Below, piece after piece: positions 45,266 to 54,456 of a stretch of DNA of 64,000 nucleotides. Both the position numbers and the translations under genes were made by a program. Position 1 is the first letter of the stretch; every line of letters begins with the position of its first letter. The stretch is from Bacteroidetes bacterium HGW-Bacteroidetes-16. Lineage in GTDB: Bacteria > Bacteroidota > Bacteroidia > Bacteroidales > F082. The stretch is taken from NCBI GenBank assembly GCA_002840975.1, contig PHDN01000024.1, positions 31,261 through 95,260 of the forward strand, read 5' to 3'. The notes below the pieces were generated by a model. That model saw only the letters and a list, made by a program, of their open reading frames with translations, was not told where the DNA came from and did not search any database.

Positions 45266-46333
45266 TTACTTGTCCGGAAAGAGATCTCTGCTCTTTAAGG
45301 CATCCCAACCCTGTGCCCTGAGTGGAATGGATTGGTTGTCGTTGGTAATCAGTCGTTCGCCTTCACTGTCGTCTGTCATGTATCCGATAATGGAGATGCC
45401 TTCCATCAATTTTACTTTTTCAAAGTCGGTCTGTCTGATGGTAAACAACAGTTCATAATCATCGCCTCCGTTTAAAGCCGCCACCGAAGGAACGATATTA
45501 AATTCCTTAGCCGTGTCGAAGGTGAGTTGGTCGATGGGAATTTTATCTTCGTAAATGGCACAACCTGTCCCCGAAGCCTTGCACAAATGCATGGCTTCTG
45601 AAGCCAGTCCGTCCGAAATGTCGATCATTGAAGAAGGCTTTACACCGGCTTCTTCAAGCAATTTCAGGACATTAATCCTGGCTTCCGGTTTTAATTGACG
45701 CTCAAGCAGATATTCCTTGTCCGACAAATCGGGTTGCATATTCGGATCGGCCAGGAACACTGTTTTTTCTCTTTCCAATAATAACAATCCCATGTAGGCC
45801 GCGCCCAAATCGCCGCTTACACATAGCAAATCATTTGGTGAAGCCCCTTTGCGGTATACAACCTTTTCAGGATCGGCTTCGCCGATGATGGTGAGGCTTA
45901 AAAACAAACCAGCCGGACTTGAAGTGGTGTCACCACCAATTAAATCTACCCGATAAACTTCGCAGGCTTTTTTTATCCCGTCATAAATCTCTTTTATGGC
46001 TTCGGCAGAATATTTGGAAGAAACACCCAATCCCACCAACAGTTGTTTTGGCGCACCGTTCATGGCCACAATATCTGAAATATTCACCACCGCAGCCTTA
46101 TAGCCCAGGTGCTTTAAAGGCATGTAAACCATATCGAAGTGAATGCCTTCGATGAGCAAATCCTTTGAAACAAGCATCACTTTTCCGGTTTCCGGCTGAA
46201 TTACCGCGGCATCGTCGCCCACGCCCATTTTGGTGGAAGCATGAAGGATAACAATACCTTTTGTAAGTTCATCGATGAGTCCAAATTCGCCTAGTGCGGA
46301 TAAGTCGGTGAGTTTTTCTGTTGAATCAGACAT
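45266..46333 (-). CDS. thiL: Thiamine-monophosphate kinase
   Basis: Phosphorylates thiamine monophosphate to thiamine diphosphate. 355 residues from the ATG at 46333 (MSDSTEKLTDLSALGEFGLI); an ATG six codons earlier is possible. Motifs: GVGDDAAVIQ (near 45-55), the Mg site VNISDIVAMNG, GGDTTSS and GGDDYELLFT. Slightly longer than enterobacterial ThiL. Followed by TauE on the same strand. Confidence 0.95.
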   Translation of the reverse strand: MSDSTEKLTDLSALGEFGLIDELTKGIVILHASTKMGVGDDAAVIQPETGKVMLVSKDLLIEGIHFDMVYMPLKHLGYKAAVVNISDIVAMNGAPKQLLVGLGVSSKYSAEAIKEIYDGIKKACEVYRVDLIGGDTTSSPAGLFLSLTIIGEADPEKVVYRKGASPNDLLCVSGDLGAAYMGLLLLEREKTVFLADPNMQPDLSDKEYLLERQLKPEARINVLKLLEEAGVKPSSMIDISDGLASEAMHLCKASGTGCAIYEDKIPIDQLTFDTAKEFNIVPSVAALNGGDDYELLFTIRQTDFEKVKLMEGISIIGYMTDDSEGERLITNDNQSIPLRAQGWDALKSRDLFPDK

Positions 46334-46411
46334 AGGGATATTTTTGCGCAAAAATAAGCTAAAATCATGGTTTAAGGAGGGTGTGTTTTTTGTTACTTTG
46401 GAGTCGGTAAA

Positions 46412-46888
46412 ATGTGGTTAATTAAATTTGGCATGGTACGGCGGTTATTGATTCTTCTAATTTTTTTTCTCCTGTTCGGGTGTGTTCCCAATTCGGAAGA
46501 GGCTTTTGTTCAGATGAAAACCCTTGAGGGGAACTGGTCTTCGTCCGGTAACGTGTTGATTAACCTGCAATGGAAATCCATTGGCGATTCTGCCTTAAAA
46601 GGTCGGATGTACACCTTATTGGTTGCCGACACCACCTGCGTTGAGCAATATATTATTTTTAAACGCAATGATTCCGTATTTGCACAATTGGGGAACTGTG
46701 AAGGCTATTTACACCCTCAATTGCTTTTGTTAAGTAAAAGCAGGGGGAATTCGTATTGGTTTGAAAACATGGATCGGCCTTATCCAAACCGGATTGTATT
46801 TGAATGGGGAGGTGATTCTTTATTTGTATTCAGGAAAGAGAACAGCCGCGGCAACAAACCCATCGAGTTTCAGATGAAGAGGAATTAG
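46412..46888 (+). CDS. Small lipoprotein, possible DUF6265-like beta-barrel
   Basis: 158 residues; lipobox LFGC with Cys about 24. The mature part starts VQMKTLEGNWSSSGNVLINLQWKS and has the strand order of a lipocalin-like fold as in DUF6265 and related small Bacteroidota lipoproteins. Start at 46412 or the ATG at 46433; the first gives a longer basic N-terminus. No neighbours in the same direction; a two-way terminator follows. Confidence 0.75.
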   Translation: MWLIKFGMVRRLLILLIFFLLFGCVPNSEEAFVQMKTLEGNWSSSGNVLINLQWKSIGDSALKGRMYTLLVADTTCVEQYIIFKRNDSVFAQLGNCEGYLHPQLLLLSKSRGNSYWFENMDRPYPNRIVFEWGGDSLFVFRKENSRGNKPIEFQMKRN

Positions 46889-46891
46889 CCT

Positions 46892-46923
46892 GACCTGCCG
46901 GGTTTTTTCCAACCCGGCGGGTC
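46892..46923. terminator. Two-way terminator between the 46412 gene and purN
   Basis: GACCTGCCGGGTT (46892-46904) pairs with AACCCGGCGGGTC (46911-46923), one G-T mismatch, around a 6-base loop, between convergent genes. There is a T-run on the plus side and A-run (T on minus) on the other. Confidence 0.75.
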
Positions 46924-46937
46924 GAAATAAATTGTGT

Positions 46938-47501
46938 CTATAGAAGCGACTCAATAATCTCAGGGAAGTACCTATATTCCAGTTGATGGATTTTTTCGGC
47001 CAGCGATTCGGGTGTATCATCTGGTGTGATTAGGGTATCGGCCTGAAACAGGATATCTCCCTGGTCGTATTTTTCGTTTACAAAATGGATGGTAATTCCT
47101 GATTTTTCTTCTTTTGCTGCAATCACGGCCTCATGCACATGATGTCCGTACATTCCTTTTCCACCATAGGCAGGTAATAAGGCGGGATGAATGTTGATAA
47201 TCCTGTTTCGGAAAGCCCGGATGATTTCGGCAGGGATCAACCAAAGAAACCCGGCCAGCACGATGAGGTCAGGTTGTTCATTCTTTAGCCAGTCAAGTAC
47301 CTGGTGTCGGGTATAAAAATCGTCGCGGGAAGCGATTTTTGATTTAACACCAAGCCGCTGACATCGTTCCAACACGCCTGCCTTTGGGTTGTTTGTAATT
47401 ACCAAAGTTACTTCGGCAAGTCCGTTTTCCCTGAAAAAGGTGATGATTCGTTCTGCATTGGACCCATTTCCTGAGGCCAGGACGACTATTTTTTTTTTCA
47501 T
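46938..47501 (-). CDS. purN: Phosphoribosylglycinamide formyltransferase
   Basis: Third step of purine synthesis: GAR to formyl-GAR with 10-formyltetrahydrofolate. 187 residues, normal length. VLASGNGSNAERI (6-18) is the nucleotide-binding start, NIHPALLPAYGGKGMYGHHV (102-121) carries the catalytic Asn/His and GDILFQAD the Asp. Divergent from acpP; 200 bases of shared regulatory sequence. Confidence 0.95.
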   Translation of the reverse strand: MKKKIVVLASGNGSNAERIITFFRENGLAEVTLVITNNPKAGVLERCQRLGVKSKIASRDDFYTRHQVLDWLKNEQPDLIVLAGFLWLIPAEIIRAFRNRIINIHPALLPAYGGKGMYGHHVHEAVIAAKEEKSGITIHFVNEKYDQGDILFQADTLITPDDTPESLAEKIHQLEYRYFPEIIESLL

Positions 47502-47701
47502 TGGCTGCTTCCCCCTTTAAATTGGGACAAAAATAGGATTTATTGAAAGTCGAAAAGTTAACACAAAGGTTAATTATTCGCTCTACCAACAGGTTATCCA
47601 ATAAGTGATTACTATCCAATCGCTTAAAAAGTTATCATGACTATTGTTTTTTATTGCATTAATGCCGTTCTTTGCACTGAGTTTAACCAAAAAATACACA
47701 T

Positions 47702-47935
47702 ATGTCAGACGTACGTTCAAAAGTTGTAAGCATTATTGTTGACAAGCTTGGAGTAGAAGAAAGTGAAGTAACTAATGAGGCAAGCTTCACCAATGATTTA
47801 GGTGCAGATTCTCTTGACACTGTAGAGTTGATCATGGAATTTGAAAAAGAATTTAACTTGTCAATTCCTGATGAAGAAGCTGAAAAGATTGAAACTGTAG
47901 GTAACGCCGTTGCTTACATCGAAGCACATCAGTAA
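47702..47935 (+). CDS. acpP: Acyl carrier protein
   Basis: 77 residues. Carries the growing acyl chain on a 4'-phosphopantetheine attached to the Ser in [12 protein letters not shown] (Ser38). Acidic, as expected. First gene of acpP-fabF-rnc, spaced 11 bases before fabF. Confidence 0.97.
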   Translation: MSDVRSKVVSIIVDKLGVEESEVTNEASFTNDLGADSLDTVELIMEFEKEFNLSIPDEEAEKIETVGNAVAYIEAHQ

Positions 47936-47946
47936 AATAAGTTGTT

Positions 47947-49203
47947 ATGGAGTTAAAGCGAGTTGTAGTAACAGGTCTTGGTGCAATAACTCCTATTGGC
48001 AATAATGTAAGAGATTATTGGACCGCTTTGCTTGCTGGTGTGAGCGGAGCCGGTCCAATAACCCTTTTTGATGTAACAAACTTTAAAACCAAGTTTGCTT
48101 GCGAAGTAAAGGGCTTTAATGCACAGGAGTTTTTTGACCGAAAGGAAGTTCGAAAACATGACCGGTATGCACAGTTTGGATTAATTGCAGCCGATCAGGC
48201 CATCGAAGATTCCGGGTTGCTTCAGGACGAAAGTCTTGACAAAAACCGTGTTGGGGTTATTTGGGCTTCAGGTATCGGGGGATTAGGCACTTTTTTTGAA
48301 GAGGTGTCTGGTTTTATCAAGGGTGATGGAACTCCCCGGTTTAATCCTTTTTTTATCCCAAAGATGATAGCCGACATTGCCGCCGGTCATATCAGTATTA
48401 AGTATGGATTCAGGGGACCTAATTTTGCCACTGTTTCTGCATGTGCTTCTTCTGCCAATGCTTTGGCGGATGCCTTGATGTATATCCGTCTTGGAAAAGC
48501 CAATGCTTTTATTGCCGGAGGTTCTGAAGCTGCGGTAAACGAGACCGGGGTGGGTGGTTTTAATGCCATGCATGCCATTTCAACCCGAAATGAAGATCCC
48601 CTAACGGCCTCGCGTCCTTTTGATAAAGACCGTGATGGATTTGTCATTGGCGAAGGGGGTGGCGGGGTTGTTTTCGAAGAAATGGAACATGCCCTTGCAC
48701 GCGGTGCCCATATATACGCTGAAATTGCCGGAGCAGGTTTGTCGGGTGATGCCTATCACATGACCTCTCCCCATCCCGAGGGCCTGGGTGCCTACCTGTG
48801 TATGAAAGCCGCGCTGGAAGATGCAGGAATGGAAACTACCGATATTGATTATGTAAACACACACGGAACCTCAACCCCCGTAGGAGATATAGTTGAACCA
48901 AAGGCCATTGTGAACCTATTTGGAGATCATGCCTTTAAGCTGAATATCAATTCGACTAAGTCGATGACAGGTCATTTACTCGGTGGAGCGGGCGTTGTAG
49001 AAGCAATTGCCACCATACTTTCCGTGAAAAACGATATAGTTCCTCCTACCATTAACCACTTTACCGATGATCCGGAAATAGACAATAAGTTGAATTTCAC
49101 TTTTCATAAAGCACAACCCCGGGTGATTCGTGCTGCTGTGACTAATACTTTTGGATTTGGTGGACACAATGCTTCGATTATATTTAAGAAATTTGTAAAA
49201 TAA
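47947..49203 (+). CDS. fabF: 3-oxoacyl-ACP synthase II
   Basis: Condenses malonyl-ACP with acyl-ACP in fatty acid elongation. 418 residues. Catalytic Cys in VSACASSANALADAL, His pair in NTHGTSTPVGD and KSMTGHLLGGAG, and FGFGGHNAS near the end. The C-terminal end is 10 bases before the rnc start. Confidence 0.97.
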   Translation: MELKRVVVTGLGAITPIGNNVRDYWTALLAGVSGAGPITLFDVTNFKTKFACEVKGFNAQEFFDRKEVRKHDRYAQFGLIAADQAIEDSGLLQDESLDKNRVGVIWASGIGGLGTFFEEVSGFIKGDGTPRFNPFFIPKMIADIAAGHISIKYGFRGPNFATVSACASSANALADALMYIRLGKANAFIAGGSEAAVNETGVGGFNAMHAISTRNEDPLTASRPFDKDRDGFVIGEGGGGVVFEEMEHALARGAHIYAEIAGAGLSGDAYHMTSPHPEGLGAYLCMKAALEDAGMETTDIDYVNTHGTSTPVGDIVEPKAIVNLFGDHAFKLNINSTKSMTGHLLGGAGVVEAIATILSVKNDIVPPTINHFTDDPEIDNKLNFTFHKAQPRVIRAAVTNTFGFGGHNASIIFKKFVK

Positions 49204-49213
49204 AGCGGCTGAT

Positions 49214-49948
49214 TTGCTATTAGGCAATAAATTACGATCGTATTTTTCATCTGACAGGGCACTGCATCAGGCCATAAGAAATGTTTTTGGGTATTATCCG
49301 GGAAACATTTCTTTGTTTAAGCTGGCATTGCGTCATAAATCAGCTTCAAAAAAAATAATACACGGCCTAAAGGTTAACAACGAACGGCTTGAATACCTGG
49401 GTGATGCCATTCTGAGCGCAGTGGTAGCCGACTACCTTTTCAGACTGTTTCCGTATAAAGACGAGGGTTTTTTAACCGAGATGCGTTCAAAAATCGTAAG
49501 CCGAGTTTCATTGAATAAACTTGCTCAAAAACTGGGATTGACCAAATTAATCAGTATCGGCGGTGATCACCAGCAGAAAGGGAAATCAAGCGGGGGTGAT
49601 GCTTTTGAGGCAGTCGTGGGAGCCATTTATATTGATAAAGGGTATGATTTCACTTACAAAATCCTGGTAAAGAGAATTATCAAAATACATTTCGATATTG
49701 ACCAGCTCGTCGACACAGAAATTAGCTTCAAAAGCAGCCTTCTGGAGTGGGCTCAAAAAGAAAAGCATGAACTATCGTTTCCGGTGCTTAGTGAAATAGG
49801 ACAAAGAAACGATAAACTATACGTGGTAGCTGTAGAAATCGATGGCGAAATCAAGGCCAGGGCTCATGATTACACGATAAAAGGCGCTGAAAAGCTGGCC
49901 GCCGAGAAAGCATGGAATGCAATTATTGATAACTCGAATAAAGCGTAA
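49214..49948 (+). CDS. rnc: Ribonuclease III
   Basis: Cuts double-stranded RNA in rRNA and mRNA processing. 244 residues. NNERLEYLGDAILSAVVADYLF is the signature, with the RNase III acidic residues (E..D); the dsRNA-binding domain is at about 165-240 (KSSLLEWAQKEKHELSFPV, GAEKLAAEKAW). The probable start is TTG at 49214 (leads to LLGNKLRSYF), as no in-frame ATG precedes the domain. Follows fabF by 10 bases. Confidence 0.95.
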   Translation: MLLGNKLRSYFSSDRALHQAIRNVFGYYPGNISLFKLALRHKSASKKIIHGLKVNNERLEYLGDAILSAVVADYLFRLFPYKDEGFLTEMRSKIVSRVSLNKLAQKLGLTKLISIGGDHQQKGKSSGGDAFEAVVGAIYIDKGYDFTYKILVKRIIKIHFDIDQLVDTEISFKSSLLEWAQKEKHELSFPVLSEIGQRNDKLYVVAVEIDGEIKARAHDYTIKGAEKLAAEKAWNAIIDNSNKA

Positions 49949-50014
49949 CTCTACTGTTCAAAACAGGTACCCGATAAATTCTTTCGGCCAACTGTATTCA
50001 CAAGGCTAATTGTG

Positions 50015-50022
50015 TACCTTTG
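50015..50022 (+). promoter_or_regulatory. -7 element deciding the start of the 50049 gene
   Basis: TACCTTTG fits TAnnTTTG. Transcription would begin about 50027-50030, after the upstream ATG at 50010, so the 50049 ATG is the likely start. Confidence 0.55.
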
Positions 50023-50048
50023 TGAAAGGAGAATTAAACGCCAATACC

Positions 50049-50507
50049 ATGCCCCGAAAACATACACTTGCGTACGTCTCACAGGAAGAGTACAGGGTGA
50101 TAGCGATTATAAGCAGCCTCAAAGACTACCGGTTTACTTTTTTTCTAAATCAGGTTTTGGGAATTGATTTGATTCATTACGATGACATCGCTTATGCCCG
50201 GACAGGTGATGTGATGTGCACCTATTCCTGGTTCTTTTTTCATGATACCCAATTGCATACAAATTACTACCTGATAAGCAATAAACACACCGGAGGTACG
50301 TTATTGGCTACTGTGAAAGAGGCTGATTATTTGTTGCTTATAAAAAACCTGACAGACCCTGATCGGGTGCAGCAACTTGTGAGTGACATCAGGACCATTA
50401 CCAATGTGGTGACAGCTTTTGAAGTTCAACCGCAATCTGTTAAAGACATGAATAACCTATTGGATACGAATGAAAACCATGAGATGGAACAATTAATGAA
50501 GAAATGA
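50049..50507 (+). CDS. IPExxxVDY-family protein
   Basis: 152 residues from the ATG at 50049. Small conserved protein of Bacteroidota with unknown function, found after rnc in several genomes. Features here: YRVIAIISSLKDYRFTFFLNQ and a TNYYLISNKHTGG stretch; no signal peptide or membrane segment. A -7 element at 50015-50022 rules out the ATG at 50010. Family assignment by overall pattern. Confidence 0.75.
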   Translation: MPRKHTLAYVSQEEYRVIAIISSLKDYRFTFFLNQVLGIDLIHYDDIAYARTGDVMCTYSWFFFHDTQLHTNYYLISNKHTGGTLLATVKEADYLLLIKNLTDPDRVQQLVSDIRTITNVVTAFEVQPQSVKDMNNLLDTNENHEMEQLMKK

Positions 50508-50541
50508 ACTTCCGGCAAGCGTAAATAAAAGTTATAATAAC

Positions 50542-50910
50542 ATGATACCAATACCATCAACGTTTAAAAAATATACAGCTTATTTTAACGACCATGCCCT
50601 GATGGAAAAAATAAGGCTTGTTGCTGAAAAAGCAGGGGCTATCTTGATTTACTATGCCCTCATTCTTTTTTATTTGCTAAAGGATAAAAATGTACCTGCC
50701 AGAAACAAAATGGTAATGGTAGCTGCTTTGGGTTATTTTATCCTGCCAACCGATCTGTTGGCAGACATCATTCCCGTGCTGGGTTTTACTGATGACATCG
50801 CATTTTTAAGCTTTGCTGTAAGCACTGTTTCAAGTTTTCTGACTCCTGAAATCAAGAAAAAAGCCATGCAAAAGTTGAACAGAACCCTGGTTAAAGAGTT
50901 AACTGAATAA
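50542..50910 (+). CDS. YkvA/DUF1232 small membrane protein
   Basis: 122 residues. The DUF1232 core is NKMVMVAALGYFILPTDLLADIIPVLGFTDD (about 51-82), with the conserved PTDLxxDxIPxxGFxDD, followed by a hydrophobic segment. Function unknown; often near housekeeping genes. Starts 34 bases after the preceding gene. Confidence 0.88.
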   Translation: MIPIPSTFKKYTAYFNDHALMEKIRLVAEKAGAILIYYALILFYLLKDKNVPARNKMVMVAALGYFILPTDLLADIIPVLGFTDDIAFLSFAVSTVSSFLTPEIKKKAMQKLNRTLVKELTE

Positions 50911-51146
50911 TTGAAGTTGATTGCTGTTCAATTATTTGTAAATGCATTAGCTCATCGTCGAACTACCTCAATATTCGATGATACTGATAATAGGGTTGAA
51001 CCAATATTCCACACTTTCCGTTTTTTTTAGCGAAGCGATTCTCAAGAAAGCTACCGATTTCAAACAATGAACTACCCCAAGGCAGAGCCATAGAGGTATC
51101 AAATGCCTTGTTGTCAGACAGACCCGTTGTAGTGAACGTGATGAGG

Positions 51147-51482
51147 TTAAAACTCTTCTTCCTCAGTAAAATTATCGGCTAAATAGTCCAGATCGGAATA
51201 TTTATCCTCATAATCATCCCTTGCATCGTCCTTTAAATGACCATTGTCGTCATAGTCATCGTCTTCGCTAATAATTTCTTCGGCTTTTTCGGAAGTCATC
51301 CGAACGAGGTAATATATTTCATCTGTTTCGAAAGGCAACGCACTGACAAATTTGCCTTCTTTGTTGGTAAATCGAATCAGATGTTGGCTAAATCCGTAGG
51401 GATAAACGAGTTTGATCTGCTCCTGAATTTCCGGGGTCAGTTTCTCAAAATCTTTAATTACCCTGGTTTTATGATCTTTCAT
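51147..51482 (-). CDS. Hypothetical acidic protein
   Basis: 111 residues. N-terminal half globular (EKLTPEIQEQIKLVYPYG, HLIRFTNKEGKFVSALPFET); C-terminal half very acidic (DDDYDDNGHLKDDARDDYED, TEEEEF). Conserved layout in Bacteroidota; function unknown. Likely cytoplasmic. Confidence 0.78.
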   Translation of the reverse strand: MKDHKTRVIKDFEKLTPEIQEQIKLVYPYGFSQHLIRFTNKEGKFVSALPFETDEIYYLVRMTSEKAEEIISEDDDYDDNGHLKDDARDDYEDKYSDLDYLADNFTEEEEF

Positions 51483-51829
51483 TTTGATATAGATTATTAC
51501 TTTTCAATTCTTAATTTTCGTGTTGAGCGCATTGATTGGTAGAAAAAAATTAATTTAATATTGTATTTTAACCATTACAAAAGCCAATTCAAATGCTGAT
51601 TCCAAGCGGGCTAAATTATTTATTTTTTTATACGTGGTACCCTGTTTAATATTTTTTTTTAATTTTTTATTCTGCTATGAACCAATCTGATAAACTAGCT
51701 ACCTTTAATTTTATTGCACAGGGTAAACAAATATAGGTAAGATCGTTTAAAAGTAAGCGCCTCACCAGAGACGAAACCTTAGGACAATAACTTCATCGTG
51801 TATTCAGGAAGATTTAGTTATTGATTGGA
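51483..51829. other. AT-rich intergenic region without recognised gene
   Basis: Contains a long T-run (51651-51665) and an ACCCTGT/ACAGGGT inverted pair (around 51640 and 51720). No gene, tRNA or clear promoter seen. Confidence 0.4.
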
Positions 51830-53029
51830 TTACCTCCGGCTTAGATGGCGATAGCTAAGTTTTTTCCAAAGATGTTCCAGTGGCCCCTGTTCAAATTTTT
51901 GCAACCAAAAATAGCTCGTCAAAACTTCTGACAGGAATATTAAAATAGCGTAGATCTCAATTTGCGCCGGCTTCTGCCAACCAAAAAATCCCAAGCCCCA
52001 TCCATAAAAAAGAAATCCAAAGAAAACCGATTGCATTAAATAATTGGTAAGCGACATCCTGCCGGGATAGCTAAGAGGTTTAAGGATTAATCGGGAAGGT
52101 TTGAATGAACACATGAGTAAGATCGCAAGGATGTAACCTGAGGCTAAAAAAAGATTCATGATTTCATATCCAAACATATACGCAGCAGTAAGAAATTCGC
52201 TTTCAGGCGAAATAATGGTCATCACCAGGTTTTCATAATACAGGTAAGCCAAACAACCTACTGCAAGAATTACACATGTTATCCATAACCATACCCTTCT
52301 ATGTTGTTCTAATTGCAGGTGCAATTGCAGTCTTGAAGTAACAAATCCAAAAAGTGTGATGCCCATGATTTTTGGAAAATAGTAAATCAGGTTCACCGGA
52401 ATGAAAGCGGAGTACTCTGTTAAGCGGAGATTAAGAACGGACAGATAGTTGCCTTGGGCATAAACCTCCATTGCCTGGCCCATGCATTCCGGACAAGTGG
52501 ATGAAAGAGCATTGGGAAGTGGAATCCATACCGAAATTGTTAACCAGAAAATAACGAAGAAATAAAAGAAAGCAGCCAGGGTGAGCAAGATGGTATTTGA
52601 AAATTTGCTAAGTGCCAACACAACCATCCCGGCAATGGCATAGGGTATAAGGATATCGCCTGCCCATAAAAACAGAACGTGAGCCATTCCAAACAACAAA
52701 AGAACACCCATTCTCCTGATAAAGAATGCGTAAAAGTGACCCTGCCTGACTGTAAAGCGGTGATATTGCATCCAGATACCATATCCAAATAAAAAGCTGA
52801 ATAAAAAAATGAATTTATCGGCGCAAAGACCAATGATTACCTCGTAAAAGTTTACTTGTGAAGGATCGGGTAGCTGACTATAGAACCCTCCAAAATCAAA
52901 AAAAGAGGCGTTAAAACCCAGGATATTGACCATTGCAATCCCCAACAAGGCAAAACCACGAAGAATATCAAGAGACGCAATCCTGTTTTGAGGCTTTACG
53001 GCTGTTATTGCGATGTTCGGGTTTATCAT
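51830..53029 (-). CDS. DUF418 membrane protein
   Basis: 399 residues. DUF418/heparan-alpha-glucosaminide acetyltransferase-like layout: N-terminal RIASLDILRGFALLGIAMVN, then about ten membrane segments, then the C-terminal SLTNYLMQSVFFGFLFYGWG region typical of DUF418. Might transfer acyl groups to surface glycans, by analogy. Starts inside the end of the GNAT gene (4-base overlap), so the two are coupled. Confidence 0.87.
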   Translation of the reverse strand: MINPNIAITAVKPQNRIASLDILRGFALLGIAMVNILGFNASFFDFGGFYSQLPDPSQVNFYEVIIGLCADKFIFLFSFLFGYGIWMQYHRFTVRQGHFYAFFIRRMGVLLLFGMAHVLFLWAGDILIPYAIAGMVVLALSKFSNTILLTLAAFFYFFVIFWLTISVWIPLPNALSSTCPECMGQAMEVYAQGNYLSVLNLRLTEYSAFIPVNLIYYFPKIMGITLFGFVTSRLQLHLQLEQHRRVWLWITCVILAVGCLAYLYYENLVMTIISPESEFLTAAYMFGYEIMNLFLASGYILAILLMCSFKPSRLILKPLSYPGRMSLTNYLMQSVFFGFLFYGWGLGFFGWQKPAQIEIYAILIFLSEVLTSYFWLQKFEQGPLEHLWKKLSYRHLSRR

Positions 53030-53553
53030 GAAGGATCATATTTATCGTGGCGTCGAATGGCGAAAATCAGTTCATCCTCGTACCGGTTATTTTTCCAAAT
53101 TGTGCGCTCAAGTTTGGCTTCCAGCTTCATTCCGTTTCTTTTTAGCACCAGCTGTGATGCCATGTTCGATCCAAAAGGACGGGCAAATATCCGGTCAATG
53201 TCCCAGGTGGCAAAACCATACTCAATCATCTTACCCACAAGTTTGGTGATTATCCCTTGTCCCCAAAATGGTTCGGCAAGCCAATAGCCCATTTCAGCAT
53301 TCTTTTTGTGGATATCAACTTGAGGGAATATACCAATGGCCCCGCAAGCCTCACCATTGATTTCAATAGCAAATGCTTTAACCGGGTTGTCCTTGCTTAC
53401 GGTGTTGATAAAATTCAGGCCATCAGATTCACTGTATGGATGAGGAAAAGCATCCGTCAGGTTATTGGCAATGTTGGCATTATTTGCATACTTAACCAAT
53501 GATTCAAGGTCAGATAAATTCCAGGCCCTTAAATTGACATTGAGAGATTTCAT
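53026..53553 (-). CDS. RimJ/RimL-type GNAT acetyltransferase
   Basis: 175 residues. GNAT motif A-like stretch AEMGYWLAEPFWGQGIITKL with acetyl-CoA-binding GQGI, and the closing FGSNMASQLVLKRNGMKLEAK typical of RimJ/RimL. It may acetylate protein N-termini or small amines. Overlaps the downstream DUF418 gene by 4 bases. Confidence 0.88.
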   Translation of the reverse strand: MKSLNVNLRAWNLSDLESLVKYANNANIANNLTDAFPHPYSESDGLNFINTVSKDNPVKAFAIEINGEACGAIGIFPQVDIHKKNAEMGYWLAEPFWGQGIITKLVGKMIEYGFATWDIDRIFARPFGSNMASQLVLKRNGMKLEAKLERTIWKNNRYEDELIFAIRRHDKYDPS

Positions 53554-53628
53554 TTGCGCAGGTGTTTACTGCACAAATGTAACAAGCCTTTTATTAATTA
53601 AAAATGGCAAACGTTGAATAATTTGATA

Positions 53629-54456
53629 TTATTTCAGGTCGCGCTTAGAAAGAATGGTGATAATCATTGTGAGATAAAAAACCAACCAACCACTTGCAAT
53701 GGCTATGGTTTTAAATGGAATATTGTCCTGGATTTCCATAAAAACATACCTGCCAAAAGGAACGGTAATCAGGTTGTTGAGCGATTGAATGGGAAAGAAA
53801 GCTACCAGCCCTGACCAAAAGCTGTCTTTAAAATAGGGGGCGTTGGTTAAAATGGCACTGGCAACCGGCTCAAACATCATGGTATACAGAAATAACACCA
53901 CGATAACAAAACCTGCTTTTTTGATTATGAGTGAAAGTAAAAAGGCCAGCGAACAATAAACAATGATATCGAAAAAGTAAGCGCCAAGGAATTCCATCTC
54001 GTCAAAAATAAAGCGCCCTTCCCATACATGTGAATAAATAGTCCCGGTAATCATTCCCGTGAAAAATAAAAATAAAGTACTGATACCCGCCAGAACAATA
54101 ATAAAAATGAGTTTGCTGAGGAGGTATTTTTTTTTACTGATACCATCCACAATATTCTGTCGCAACGTGTTGTATGTGATATCGTTGTTCACTGATATAA
54201 TGACCACAAAAGCCAGCAGGATTTTAACAAAACTACCCAGGTAGGTCATGTTTTGCCAGATGTCGGGGAAATCATAAATGGGTACGATGGTGGGATCGAT
54301 GCCGTTAAAATCAGCACCCAGGCTTTTAAGCCATTCAAGAAAAAACACCCCGCCTGCGGCAATAATAGTCAGTGCCAACAAATACATGCCCAATAAAATC
54401 CAGAATACACGGTAGTTTCTGATTTTTAACCATTCAAGTTTTATTGCATCAATCAT
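53629..54456 (-). CDS. ABC-2 type transporter permease
   Basis: 275 residues, six predicted membrane segments. The N-terminal MIDAIKLEWLKIRNYRVFWIL is common in ABC-2 permeases next to a DUF4252 operon. Start overlaps the end of the ATPase gene by 8 bases. Export substrate unknown. Confidence 0.88.
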   Translation of the reverse strand: MIDAIKLEWLKIRNYRVFWILLGMYLLALTIIAAGGVFFLEWLKSLGADFNGIDPTIVPIYDFPDIWQNMTYLGSFVKILLAFVVIISVNNDITYNTLRQNIVDGISKKKYLLSKLIFIIVLAGISTLFLFFTGMITGTIYSHVWEGRFIFDEMEFLGAYFFDIIVYCSLAFLLSLIIKKAGFVIVVLFLYTMMFEPVASAILTNAPYFKDSFWSGLVAFFPIQSLNNLITVPFGRYVFMEIQDNIPFKTIAIASGWLVFYLTMIITILSKRDLK